DNA of 64,000 nt, from the NCBI GenBank assembly GCA_028023455.1, contig JAQFVV010000013.1, positions 15,448,258-15,512,257 of the forward strand, read 5' to 3'. Numbering within the stretch: position 1 is the stretch's first letter; each line of letters starts with the position of its first letter. Source of the stretch: Epiperipatus broadwayi. Its lineage: Eukaryota; Onychophora; Udeonychophora; Euonychophora; Peripatidae. This document shows, piece after piece, positions 1-11,554 of the stretch. The notes under the pieces were generated by a model. It had not been told where the DNA came from. It saw only the letters and a program-made list of their open reading frames with translations, and did not search any database. Made by a program: the position numbers and the translations under genes.

Positions 1-936
1 AATCCTAAAAATGTAAAGGTTGGGCAGTCTTGTTGAAGTGTATGGAGATGTTCTAAAATATGGTGTGTGTTAGCTTCAAGACTACTAGAATTTTTTAGGA
101 ATTAATGGAACAATGAAATTATGTCAGCTGTTCCTAAGGATGCTTCTAATGTTTTATTTTATAGTAATGAAAGAAATAGAAAAAGTGTGCTTGTGTAGAA
201 TATTATCGTTATTTATTGCAGCAGAAAACTTTTATTGAACAGGCTGCTTTCTGCCATATATCAATAGTTACTAGAAACTCGATGAAATTTTGGAGAAGCT
301 TAAAGCAAGAAAAATGTGAGCAAAAATATGATTTATATATTTTTATCAATTATTTGATCGAGGCATTTGATTTATCAATGTTTGAAACAGTTAGTTATCC
401 ATCGAAAATTATTCATGTTAAATAATTTCTATATAGATAGGAGTACTATTATAGATGGGAAAAAAATAATAAAAACTGATATTTGAACAGGAACTTCACA
501 AAGCAGGCCTTGAGATCTGATTTACATTTGGTGGTGGAATTTTTAATTTGAACAGATTAAAAGTAAAAGCAAAAACCTGATCTTTTTGACTTCTAGATTT
601 ATAGTATGGGGAAAATTATAAGAATAATCTACAAATCATTCCATATTCTTTGAATGCAACTTATAAAAACTTAAGTTTAATAATTAATGTTCAAAAAACT
701 CACATACTTTATCTAGCAGTAATGGGGAAGGCAGGGGTATCATTAACCTTTAGCTGGGATGATCTGCTTAAGAATTTGAATATCCTGGTAGTTTTTTGGG
801 TAGAAATATGGATTTGAATATTAAAGCACTGTAACATAACTACTTTAGCTAAATTATCTGTATAAGAGGTGTTATTTTGCCAAATTTATTGCTTGAAAAT
901 GATAAATGGCTCATCTGTCGCGAGAATGTTTCTCCT
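1..936 (+). pseudogene. Non-LTR retrotransposon reverse-transcriptase relic (lineage L, copy 1)
   Basis: Conceptual translation across several frames gives a colinear series of RT landmarks. VPKDASNV and a serine/asparagine-rich NERNRK stretch lie near 128-190. KLLLNRLL is near 226, and LKQEKCEQKYDLYIF...EAFD, the palm segment around the first catalytic Asp, lies near 300-375. PSKIIHV is near 403, HKAGLEI then FNLNRLKVKAKT at 495-577, and LIINVQKTHILY at 678-713. A degenerate thumb region with ILPNLL-like residues runs to about 900. Frameshifts and stops separate the blocks, so nothing can be made. Order and wording match the large invertebrate family whose RT reads KKTxVLxQP followed by a LYG-xETWT thumb. 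The exact clade (LOA/Lian-like or RTE-like) is unresolved. The same family recurs at 37955-38900. The relic is cut at 937 by SINE insertions and its zinc-finger tail seems to resume near 1855. Confidence 0.7.
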
Positions 937-1232
937 GAAGGTTTGTGATGATGATATTTTAATTGTATTTATTTATTGGATTATTTCCATCATATAATAT
1001 TAAGAACTGAATGACTTTAGAAAAAATTAACTTTATTTAAATTTTCCAATTATATTCAACTGTTAATAATAAGATACAGGTTAGTATATGCACAATGTTT
1101 TGAGAAATATTCTCCTCTCTTCTTCAGTGTTGTTGGCCTGACCACTGACAATATTAGCATGGGGACTTTTAGATTCATAAATATTGAATTTTAAGGTAAT
1201 GCTTCAACCAATTGGCCATCCTGCCAACAATC
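937..1232 (-). mobile_element. tRNA-derived SINE, copy 1
   Basis: This stretch aligns by eye with 55383-55692 over about 300 bp and in the same orientation. Shared blocks include AGGTTTGTGATGATG, ACTTTATTTAAAT, GGTTAGTATATGCACAA, the CTCCTCTCTTCTTCAG block and GAATTTTAAGGTAATG. Read on the minus strand, the end near 1230 is a degenerate tRNA-like head (TGGCAGGATGGC, box A region). The middle is a body containing CTGAAGAAG and a GAGAGG/CTCTC hairpin. The other end, near 937, is a short ATCATCATCAC-like tail. This copy has lost good box A and box B consensus. An opposed copy begins immediately after it at 1233. Confidence 0.7.
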
Positions 1233-1790
1233 TTTGGCAGTTGATTAGCGTGTTACCTCCCATCCTAGTACTGTCACTGGTCAGTCCAGCAACACCTGAG
1301 GAAGAGATGAATATATTACCTCTCAAAATATTGGGCATCTACTAATGTGTGTACTACTACTAAACAGCTTAATTACGATAGAATGACAGCCTGTTAAGCT
1401 AATTGCGCAGACGCTGTGAGAATGTTATTAATAAATGAATACCTTCGAACAACCACATGATATAGTATTTATATAAGAGTAAAAAAGGATTCTTTTTTAC
1501 TCTTATATAAATACTATATCATGTGGTTGTTCGAAGGTATTCATTTATTAATAACATTCTCACAGCGTCTGCGCAATTAGCTTAACAGGCTGTCATTCTA
1601 TCGTAATTATAATCGCACGCAAGACATTATAAAATAAATGCTTAAACAGCCTAATGTAATTGGAAAATTTAAATAAAGTAAATTTTTCTAAAGACCTTCT
1701 ATACTTAATATTAGATGATGGGAATAGTCCAATATCTAAATATATTATGTTTTTCAGTTTGATGGATGTGATGATATTAAATTGACTATT
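1233..1790 (+). mobile_element. Second SINE in the opposite orientation, split by a palindrome
   Basis: 1245-1345 matches the reverse complement of the SINE body at 55541-55625 (ACTGTCACTGGTCAG, then CTGAGGAAGAGATG, then CCTCTCAAAA). 1640-1780 matches the reverse complement of the SINE tail region at 960-1075, around TTTAAATAAAGTAAA and TAATATTAGATGATG. The two parts belong to one element on the + strand, interrupted by the perfect inverted repeat at 1370-1609. With the preceding copy it forms a head-to-head SINE pair. Boundaries are approximate by about 15 bp. Confidence 0.65.
1370..1609. repeat. Perfect inverted repeat, 118-bp arms, 4-nt loop
   Basis: Left arm 1370-1487 and right arm 1492-1609 are exact reverse complements at every position I checked, with only GATT between them. 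The first mismatch lies just outside (1369/1610). The arms contain a relatively GC-rich segment (AATTGCGCAGACGCTGTGAG) and no open frame of note. It sits inside the SINE at 1233-1790. A 118-bp perfect stem in an otherwise decayed neighbourhood means a very recent foldback element, gene-conversion-maintained arms, or an assembly or library artefact. Confidence 0.95.
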
Positions 1791-2160
1791 GTAAAGGCAT
1801 ATCTATAATAAATTTGGCATGTGAAGAAAATGATAGTAATAGACTTTCTTAAAAATATTTTTTGTGGTGAACTTGAGTGTAGTGTTTGTGGAAGAGGTGG
1901 ATTCTTCTTACATTATAAAAATTATCTCAAAAACATTCTAAAAAGATTTTAATATTAGTTACTTTTCTTTGGAAGAATAGAATATGAGAGCTGCACTTAG
2001 CTAAGTTGAAATCATTCAGAAAGAAAAGTTTGCTGCAGAAGTTAAAAGATAATAACTCTTCAAGATGCCAAATAAATGGACTTTGGAACCATCATGCAGT
2101 GGACATGGATGTACTTATGTTTCATTGATTAAATTTGTGTAGACATTGCAAAACTGATTT
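1791..2160 (+). pseudogene. Probable zinc-finger tail of the interrupted RT relic
   Basis: Near 1855-1950 one frame reads CGELECSVCGRGGFFLHYKN, which resembles the single C2H2-type finger (CxxCGR...H) at the C-terminus of the same reverse-transcriptase family as 1-936. About 100 residues of the expected thumb-to-finger linker are missing or scrambled. After the finger the frame breaks and no further conserved block is recognised. Assignment rests on the finger motif and on its position downstream of the RT relic and beyond the SINE insertions. Confidence 0.4.
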
Positions 2161-2787
2161 GTAACTTTTTCCTTTCTTTTTATTTCTTTTGTTTGAATCA
2201 CTTATTTATGAATGATTGCTAGTGACCCTGATAAATAAATTGGTAAATATTAATAATTATTTTTTGCTTATTTATAAATGAATAATTAAATCATTCCACT
2301 GTATACTTTACTGTTTATAAAAACTATTATTGCATAATGCTTTAAACTTAAATATTTTAATCATTATAAACTTTATCAAAATTCTTCATATTTAGTAAAA
2401 AGTCATTAATGTAAGTTCCTAAGTTCACTTCATGCTAATGAGACATAACTCACAAAAAATTTTAGGATCTGATAGATTAAATTACTTATTTATAAATAAA
2501 TTATAAAGAAATTGATAAATTGTCTTAGTTTTTCTTAATATGAAGATTTATATATTATCTACTGTATAGCCTCTGAATATTTTTTTTCCCAAGATGTGCT
2601 TTAAAATATTTTTTTTTAAATTATTGGGTGATGAAGACTTATTAAAAATAAGATTTTAGAATTCAAATACTTCTTGACAATCAATTTATGTAATCTGATT
2701 AAATGATTTTTTTTTCCTAATGTAGTCACAAGTTTTTTGATTGCTATCCTCATTTATTTATTTTTGCATAATATAATTTATTTATAT
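2161..2787. other. AT-rich DNA, no gene seen
   Basis: Low-complexity AT-rich sequence with A and T runs. No open frame, repeat partner or splice-flanked segment could be supported. Confidence 0.6.
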
Positions 2788-3070
2788 TGTAACAGTCCGG
2801 TCGATGACGTGACAAGAAAGGTCGCATCTGACTATGGTCAGACCTAGGGTCTTCGTGTAGGATGCTGGAGACGACACGGTGAAGTACACGATTCATGATT
2901 ACATCTATTTTTAATAGACTAGCCTAAGACTTATCGATTAAATTTACATGCAATTTAAGTCAGTTCATCTAACATCTCACCATTCTCTCTTGGATCCGTT
3001 GCCTCAGTATTCGAACTCAGGAAGAATTCGCGTTCAACTCTCTTGACAGGGATGTACCTATGCAGACTAT
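2788..3070. other. Compositional island with LTR-like start
   Basis: An abrupt rise in GC and sequence complexity begins with TGTAACAGTCCGGTCGATG, which has the TGTAACAG look of many LTR starts. It continues through CGACACGG and TATTCGAACTCAGG to about 3070. No matching second copy, primer-binding site or gag/pol signal is seen nearby. It may be a solo-LTR fragment or another unclassified mobile-element piece. Confidence 0.3.
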
Positions 3071-4145
3071 TAATCAATAACTGAATTAGCTCATCTTATT
3101 TATTAGAAAGGAATAACCTTGATTGAATATTTATCTCTTATGCTCATCAAACAATAATGTGTATGTGCATATGTAAAATATTGGCTATAGGATTGAATGT
3201 AAATGCTGGATCAACAAACTAGAGAGACCTTGTCAATTAAACAAAACTTCATAATATTTATTTACAAAAACAAAATATATAAAAACATAGAACAAATTGT
3301 CAATCAATGTGAATAAAAAAAATTCAAAAATATGTACAAGTGAAAAGAGAATTATTTGGATAGATTCTTCTATACTTTCAAATTCTATGTCTATGATGAG
3401 TATCTATTATATTGTTACTTAAGCAAATTAAAACTACTTATCCCCTATTTCCCATGATAGATACACATAATTTAGACATTTATATACCCAAAAGTAATGA
3501 AAACTTTATTAGAATAAAATGAGATTTCTAACTAACTTAAGTGCAACTCCAGATGCGGTGTGCAGTTCTAGGTGTGAAAGTTGGTTGATCTCAAAATAAT
3601 TACTTTGCATATATATATCATAAAAGAAATGTAATAAAGAAACAATACATGATATGATAGCAAAGAAAATAGTAAAAAATATTAACTAAAAGGATTAGTC
3701 ATTTATTCATTGGAAATATATAAGAATACTGTTAGTAAAACATATAACACATAATATAAATGGTCATGTCATGGTGTGGCATTGAATATTTTAGTTAATT
3801 TAAAAGAGAAAAACTCTTACCATTTAAATACTCAGTTTAAGCACACAATTTCACAGTCATGGATGAAAATGTCAAACATCATTTAAGTACCTAAAATTTT
3901 ATTGAAAGAAAAAAAAAGTCTTTTCAACCTTCCCTCCCTGCTATCTCCACATTTTCTTAGGTTGGACTGTTCCAAACTGTTAAATTAGACCATTAAATGT
4001 TGATGTCTCCTTATTGATTCTGAATAGCACATTCTGAACATATTTATATTGGCAGTGGGTGGTTTTGTTTTATTTCTTACATAGATTTCTATCATGCGTG
4101 GACCCAGCTTATCAGGCACTTCAATGTAGATATTAATTTCACATG
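3071..4145. other. AT-rich spacer, no gene seen
   Basis: Mostly AT-rich sequence. A short more complex patch near 3540-3590 (GCAACTCCAGATGCGGTGTG) is unassigned. Nothing else could be supported. Confidence 0.5.
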
Positions 4146-4231
4146 TTGATGTGATGTGATGTATTTGGCTTCTCCTTAAATGAAGTCAATAATAACTCAG
4201 CAACTATGCCCAGATAAACCTGTTAGCCACT

Positions 4232-5376
4232 TTATTTTCCATTCCCCACTCTAAGTCTTCCCATATTCTGCCCCATCCCATTTCCACAACATAAAGATTC
4301 AAAATCCCCCTTATCTTTTCGCAAACCCAGCATAAAAACTACTAACTCACTTTCTGTATTGTCACTTTGTTCATATCTATTCTCCCATAACTTCATTATC
4401 TGTACCCTTTCTGCTTTCAAGCATTTACATTCAATCAACAGATGCCTAATATTTTCTATACCTTCCTTACACAATTTGACACTAAATCACCCATAGTTTT
4501 CCATTTACATGTATATTCTCTTGTTGCTAAAGATCCCGTTCGAGCCTTAAACAATAAACTACTTTCCTTACTATTATCATAAATTAACTCGCTTCCAATA
4601 TTCCGTTTACTTCTATATATATTTAAACTCTTCTTACCCTCCTTACTACTTCTCCATCTCTCCAACTCCCTATTTTTTATTAATACTTCTATTCTTTTAT
4701 CCCATTCCTTACCACTATAACACTCAACAATCCTCCTAACACAATCATCCCACCTTTTATACAAGTATACCGATAAAAATTCTTTATCCAAATCTTTTGC
4801 ATACCGCATTATCTTTCTCACCCATCTTGTTACCTGCCCTTTACTCATAACCCAATTAAACACTATTTTGGCTATTCTTTTACTATCCATAAACTGCAAC
4901 CTACCAAACATTTTCATTTTACTTTTTGCATCTCTCATATAGAAACTTGACCATCCCATTTCTCCTTGAATTGCCTCCTTTGCTGTCCACATCTCTGCAT
5001 CTAATGCATGTCTTCTTACTTCCCTTTGTACTTTCTCTAAATAATCTAAAATCCTTTTACTAACACATAATGCATCATTACCATATGTTAACCCTGCTAC
5101 TGCAACTCCCTTCCATACAATTCTAACTACATCATATTTATTATATGAAAATACTGTTAGTTTCTTTACCAAACCTTTTTTTTTCTTTGCTTCATTTACC
5201 AATTTTTTCTCCCATTCAACCAAGCAATTTTCCTGATTACATAAGATGATTCCCAAATACCTATATCTATCCACCACACTTAACTTTATATCCCCCAATA
5301 AAAAAACTACATCCTCTCTTTCCCCAGTATTAACTATCATTATATTTGATTTTTCTTCACTAAATTTAATCCCCAT
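4232..5376 (-). pseudogene. Copy A ORF2 C-terminal region with CCHC zinc knuckle
   Basis: Two overlapping frames (5376-4456 and 4474-4232) carry the RT thumb and the C-terminal domain. The first reads MGIKFSEEKSNIMIVNT, then RYRYLGIIL, the usual post-palm YLG motif, then a basic region with AVAGLTYG and WTAKEAIQGEMGWSSFY. The knuckle is split by a frameshift near 4465. Its first Cys falls in one frame and CKEGIENIRHLLIEC in the other, giving a CX2CX8HX4C pattern. Such terminal knuckles are thought to bind template RNA. Coordinates end at the stop. Confidence 0.8.
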
Positions 5377-6443
5377 CTCTTTACTTTACCCACCCTTGCA
5401 CATGTCCTCAACATAATATCCATATCTTCTCTTCTTTCTGCACATAAAAAGATATCATCTGCAAAAAAAAGACCCGACAAAGTATATACTCCTTTGCCAC
5501 CTACTAATGGTATCTCTACCCCTCTTCCTAGTCTTTCTATTGCTTTTTCCATTTCACTCAAAAACAACAAAAACAAAATCGGTGACATAGGGCATCCTTG
5601 CCTTAATCCCACTCCATTTTTAACTTTAATTGATTCTATATCCCCTAATTGGTAAGTATAATAATTATTTTCATATAATTTCTTAATAATATTTACTAAA
5701 GCTTCATCCATTCCCAAATTGGCTAATCTTACCCATAATCTATTTCTATTTACTCTATCATATGCTTTCTCTATATCTATAAAACTCATATATAACGATC
5801 TACCTGAATTCCTACTCATCTCCATAAGTTGTGTAACTACAAACAAACTATCTCCTATATGCCTATCTGACCTAAAACCTCCTTGCATTTCCCCCACTAC
5901 ATTATTCTCTTCCATCCATTTTACAACTCTTCCAGCTACCATATATGCGAAAACTTTATATAAAACTGATGTTACTGCTATCGGTCTATAATTATTTAAC
6001 TTTCTATGATCCTTACCCTTTCCTTTAAATAATAATCTTATTCTTGTATTACTCCAACTACCCGGAAAAACTGTCTTCTGCGCCATCTTATTAAAACATG
6101 ATAATAACTTTGTTTTTGCTCTATGCCCTAAATTCATTACCATCTCTGCTGCCCATCCATCTAAACATCTCGCCTTTCCACTTTTCAATCTCTTTCCTGC
6201 CTCATTCAATTCATTTTTTGTGAACCTAATATTCCCACTACTAACTGCTTTCATGTTTTTTATCACTAATTCCTTCCCATCTAACATCTTTTCTATATCC
6301 ATTACATATCTATTTAAGATTTTCTCTAGCTCGCCTCTAGAGCTACATTCTATTCCCTCATCATCTATTAATACTATCTCCCTTTCCCCTACATTTCTCC
6401 TTTTAATGTTAATTCCAAAAATTTTTACTCCCATCTCTTCCAC
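5340..6443 (-). pseudogene. Copy A reverse transcriptase domain
   Basis: A 367-codon frame holds the RT core in order. LKSGKARCLDGW is near residue 85, and NNYRPIAVTSVLYKVFAY, the fingers motif, near 150. GGFRSDRHIGDSL is near 190, FIDIEKAYDRV with the first catalytic Asp near 220, and GLRQGCPMSPILF near 280. FFADD with the catalytic Asp pair is near 330. All expected catalytic residues are present. The domain is not functional as it stands because frameshifts separate it from the endonuclease (near 6425) and the thumb (near 5360). This is target-primed reverse transcription machinery. Confidence 0.9.
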
Positions 6444-7476
6444 TTTTATTAATATCCTCCAACAATTTATTATTTAACTTCATCCTCTCTCTATAATTAT
6501 CCATTTTAGCTAGCTTCTTCTTTTCCAAGTACTTTCCCCATTTAGCATTAATATCATTTTCACTTTCTTTATTCTTAATAGCACACTTATATTCTCTGCA
6601 TGCTTTTTTCCTCTCTTTTACACTTTTACTAACTCTCATTTTTTTATTATTTTTATTCTTCTTCATATTCTCGACTAAAACCCTATTTGCCACTTTTTCT
6701 ACTTCACCACACCAGTCCTTATACTCATCCCCAACCAACTGCTCCATGATTTCTTCAACTTTTATTTTATACTCTTCCAACTTATTCTTATCATTCACTC
6801 TCCATCCACATCTTTCACTATTATTTCTACCTTTATTTCTATCCTCCATCACATTACTAACCATTTCTATTACAATAAAGTTATGATCACTATTACACAC
6901 TCTCTCTTCATTATCAAACACCTTAATTTTTCGTATTTTATTCGTTCCCTCTTTCTCTACCAATACATAATCTATTGTGTGAAATACATTATTCCTAGAC
7001 CATGTGTATTGTCCATCATATTCATTTGATAAATTCCCAATGCTCAAATTTACTCTTTGACAAAATTCCTTCAAAAACTGACCGTTCTTATTATCTACAT
7101 CATCAATTTCTTCAATATGCCCATTCATATCCCCTATAACCATTATTCTCTTCCCCTTTTCTTTAAAACTCTGTATATCCTTAACTAGGCATTCATATAT
7201 ACTATTGTTCCACTCCATTACAGTTTGACTATCTCCAGTGGCGATATACACTACAGCCACCATCCATTCTTATCTACCCAACCTTATTTCAAACCACAAA
7301 TGTTCTTGACATTTAACAGTATTTAAATTTTTTTTCGATATAACACCTATACCACCACCCCTTTTTTCTTTTTCTTTTCTGTTTATACCCTGCCATACTA
7401 CCTCTTCCAAAATAGGTTCTTCTTCTCTTAGATGAGTTTCCACTACTATGTTCATAGTGGAGGGCAAATGCTCCAC
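6409..7476 (-). pseudogene. Copy A AP-type endonuclease region
   Basis: Frames 7476-7270 and 7263-6409 cover an APE-like endonuclease. The upstream frame has VVETHLREEEPIL (catalytic Glu region) and RGGGIGVISKK. The downstream frame has VVYIATG, then IMVIGDMNGHIE (the GDxN motif), then TWSRNN and IDYVLV, and finally CNSDHNFIV with the SDH catalytic triad. A break at about 7265 separates the two. The first ~30 residues of a complete endonuclease are missing, consistent with 5' truncation. A basic linker (KKNKNNKKMR) leads into the RT. Confidence 0.85.
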
Positions 7477-7500
7477 CTGACGACAATCGTCCTAGCCAAA

Positions 7501-10500
7501 ATATATATTTTTCAATATATATAGGTTTATATATATATGTGGTTCGCATTTAAAATATATATATAGAATAGTTATTTATTATTTGTGATATTGGCTATAT
7601 AACATTTCTGTCATTAAAATTTTAACTGAATAAATCGTTACTAATTTCTTTTTTAATTTTTTTAAAAAACAAAAGTCATAATGCTTTTTTTTTTTAATTT
7701 ATGTTATTTCAGACTAATCTGATCATTTAACTTGTATGAAAATCTTCTGTTTGCTTCCTTAATTTTTTTAAATGGCAAATAAATAAAAAAAATTGGCATT
7801 TGTAGAGACGCTAATTCAAAAAATGTCCGTTTTGTAGAAAAATGTTATTAAAATAATTGCTTCAACAAAGTTGACTTTTCATGTCAAATGCACAATTTAA
7901 AAGAAGGGTTTGTAATTGTTTTTCTTTTTTATACCCGGTGTCATTTCCATTGTTTATTCGCAGAGCATGCCTATTGTTGCATTATATAAATATTGTGATT
8001 ATCAGTTCATTTGAAAAAAAATAAATAAATAATACTATTATCTGCTTTCTTATATTCGGTTTCTTAATATCATACTTGACCTTTTTTTTTCTATTGCTAT
8101 GACTATTTTTCTATCATTCAAGTCATTCTTTATATTTATAATAGATGCACAAAATATTCAACACAATACAATTATTAATATATATAAATTTGTATGAACT
8201 CTCCTAATGTTTATCTTTTTTTTATTAAACACTAGAATTAATTTTATTACTAATATATATATGATTTCACGGTAAACACCCTATCATTCCCACTATTTAA
8301 TATACAATTAGTATCCTGTCATAACTATATATACATTTATATTTTTTTAAGAGTGTTCTAGCAAAACTTATTATTTACTTTATATTAATATCTTAATTAA
8401 AAAAAAAATCCAATATTTCAGGTGGCTAAGGTTTGTGTGGGTATGATTCTAAGCTACCCTCACAATATATATGTTACGAATATATTTACCAACCTTTCTA
8501 CTTTTAACAAAAAGCGTTTGATTAATAAGATATTCTATTCTCCTAGTTAAAATGTCTCAATTGTTTTTAATAGAAAACAGTGAAAACTTTAAATCATTAT
8601 TATTGTTCATTTTCATACATTGATGGCATATGTTTGCCAACAATTGAAAAACTTTTTAATCTCTTGGTTTTTAATCTTAGTAAACAATTAATCTGTGGTT
8701 CACTAATTAGTAAGATTTTATTTAAATATTATTTTTAATTTGTGTTAATGGTAAATGTTTATTTTTGTTTTTTATAATAAAAAAAATTAATTTCTTGAAA
8801 AATTGCGATAATATTTGTTTTTTTAAAACAAAGAACATATGTATACAAGTACACACATATATTACTTTAGTTTAAAATGTCTACAAAGTATACTTTTTCA
8901 AACAGTTATACAGAAAAACAATATTGCATTAAAGATATTACATTTTGTAATGTTTTTCAGAATAATTGGTGATTTTACATATTTATTTAAATATGCAGTA
9001 TAATTAAACATGGTCAAAAAAAAAAAAAATTCAAAGAAAATTTGGTATTGCTAAGGTATGAGATCTATTCACTATACAGAGCCCATATAATATATACGTA
9101 TACACAGCTAATCAATAAGAAATAAAATTTATGTGTATAATGAGTGAATATAATATATATATAGCTATGCTCATTAAATATTGTTTATATTTATTCTGCA
9201 TTATCTACTAAGAACCGTCAGTTTAATATAGAATGAATGTTATTTCATATTTTGTATGATAAGTAAAAGCATATTCATTTACAAAAAAATGAAAATAATT
9301 GCTATCAGTTACTTGCTTTTATAATGCTACACTTGTTAAATAGTATTTATATTTATTCTGCATTATCTTACTGAAAATATGCATTATTTTTATTTTCTCA
9401 TAAATGAAATGTTTTTATTTATTTTATAAAACATTCTATTTATTCTGCATTAGTTTGATTACGAAAGATAGTATTTTCATGTTTTCATTTATTACACTTA
9501 TTCTCATGGATTTTATTTTTTTGCTAAATAAATTATTTTTATACAATATAAATATGCATATTTACACTTTCTATCAAGTAATTTTTTTTATTTGTCATTG
9601 GTATGTGATTCCACACATTAGCTAGACCTCACATTCTAGAAACACTCTTTTAACAATGTAAGTTGTTGTTTTGTTTTTGTTTTTTTGCCATAAATGGAAT
9701 GCTTTTATTTATTACGCAAAATATGAAACAAGATCTATTTATTCTATATTGATTTGGTTGCTAAATATATTATTATCATGCATTATATTGGTCATGGTCT
9801 TGCAGCTCCTTAGGTAGATGTTGAATTCTTGTAACATCAAAAATTATCAGTGCATCAAGAAAATAAAGCACTATCTGAAATCAAAAAGTAATGACAATTT
9901 AATAGAATAAATTTCACTTTTGTATTTTTTTAAACTTTATTAACAAAAAGGAGATAATTTTCTTTCCTGTTAAGAAAATTTTGTGCACAACTGCTCTATT
10001 CGCTTTAAAAATTCTCATCAAAATATTAGTAATTTATTGAGAATTATTGAGGTTTCATTGTCAAGATAATAAAAAAAAAAAATTGCCAGCAATTCTAAAC
10101 TGCAAATACATGGATGAAAAAATAAGTGTTCTATATTCTTTTGTTTAATTTGGATAGAAATTACTACAAAAAAAGACATGGCTGTCTGCAGATGAAAATT
10201 TATATATGCAAGCTTTCACAAATTCTGCTAACTGTTCTGCAAATTATCTGATTGAAAAGAAAAAAAAACAGATAATCAAAACTAGTCTGGATTCATATCT
10301 TTGCTTTTTATTTTTGAGACAAAATTGTTGCCTGTAAAAACTAGTTTTCAAAAAACTGTTTTATGCAAGTGTTTATCATCACACTCTTTAAAAAAAGTTG
10401 AATTTGCTATTTTGTATTCATTAACTTTATTATTATCTGTACGAGTAATCATTGAAAAATGCAAGGTTCCTGGAATTATTTAGTATGTTGAAATTTTAAA

Positions 10501-11554
10501 GTGTAGCAATTATAATGTTACAATCAATTATGAATCTTATTTTAGACTACCTGATTTCTCACTTTTAGAGGTTTTAAGTTGTTTATAATCTATATGTAAG
10601 TTTTTTTCTCATAGAAAAGCTATTTCAAAAGTCAAGACATGACTAAATGAAGATTTAAATTTTTTTTTTAATGCATAAAATTTAGGTTTAATTAAATTTT
10701 ATTCAAAATTTGAAGGACTGTCAACTCATAAAGTGTGAACTATGATATCAGGTTCTTTTCTATTCTTTATAAAAACTAATGTCAGCTACACAACAGAGTG
10801 AAGTTCATTGTTCCCATTATCATTCATTATACTTTGCAAAAGTGGTGTAATGAAAACATATTGAACTGTCATCATGATAATGGAGATCCAAGAATTTAAT
10901 ATTTCTGGCTCACCTGATGAATGAAGGTTGTTCACAAAATTAATGTATTTAATCTGAGATTATGTGCTGTTTAACAATTGCAATATGGCAGAATTGAGAG
11001 GTGTAATAATAAAAATTAAAAAATTGACAGTAGTAACAAATTTTTAAAAAAACTTAGATTAGATAATCTTATTTTTTATTTTGCCATTTCAAAAAGATAA
11101 GTGAAAAAATATGTTTTCTATCAGAAAAGGATATGTTTACAAATTTCCCATTTAAGTTGACCTAAAAAATTATGAAATTTCTAAATTGTAACCAAATCTG
11201 TCAAAGAGTTTATTTCTGCCTTTAGATTTATTTAAAAGTTTATCTAAATTTAGAGCATTAATCCACGCTATTACAATGTTATTGCAACACTGTAAATATT
11301 ATCTATGGCATTGGATATTAAGAATGGGGGGGGGGGGAAGGATTTTTGTGTGTTAATGTTTCTACGTAAATCTTGTGTGACATTAATGCCATGTGCTTCT
11401 GAATGCAAAAATTTATTTTCTTTAATTAAAGGAGAGATATAATCTTGTAAATTCTAATAATTTTAATAAGTTTGTAAATAAATCTTAACTGTTAAATATG
11501 TGACATTGAGAATATAAACTTATTCATTATGCACCTAAGTAAAATATGTTACTT
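7501..11554. other. AT-rich region, no gene seen
   Basis: Dominated by A/T runs, TA dinucleotide stretches and short degenerate repeats. Open frames here are short and hydrophobic, as expected from T-rich DNA. A run of 12 G lies at 11326-11337. No splice-flanked coding segment could be supported. Earlier exons of the + strand gene that ends at 29624 could be hidden here but I cannot identify them. Confidence 0.5.
9185..9785 (+). repeat. Degenerate local repeat (TTTATTCTGCATT and flanks)
   Basis: TTTATTCTGCATT occurs near 9190, 9352 and 9438, with a variant near 9735. The block CATAAATGAAATGTTTTTAT at 9400 recurs as CATAAATGGAATGCTTTTAT at 9690, each followed by a similar ~90 bp that ends near an ATTTTCATG/ATTATCATG block. 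These look like old, diverged duplications, not a regular satellite. Confidence 0.5.

Larger units (their letters stand above)
4146..7500 (-). mobile_element. Non-LTR retrotransposon, 5'-truncated (family S, copy A)
   Basis: Read 7500 to 4146, this gives endonuclease, reverse transcriptase and a C-terminal domain with a CCHC knuckle. A short 3' UTR follows, ending in a CATCA-type tail near 4146-4165 (TGATG repeats on +). Sequence identity with 24700-27690 on the other strand shows it is the same family. Copy B there carries an ORF1 that this copy lacks, so insertion was 5'-truncated at about 7480-7500. Three frameshifts (near 4465, 5360 and 6425) and a break near 7265 inactivate it, but blocks between breaks are long (up to 367 codons), so it is much younger than copy B. 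The SGNH-type ORF1 in copy B suggests a CR1/L2-like affiliation. The clade is not proven. Confidence 0.85.

Noticed and set aside
5719-6477. Plus-strand frames across the RT domain at 5340-6443
   Set aside because: They are antisense to a clear reverse transcriptase and have no motif of their own.
9660-10600. GTAAGT-like donors at several places in 9.6-10.6 kb as possible gene 1 exons
   Set aside because: Preceding sequence is short-framed and low complexity, with no acceptor plus open frame combination.
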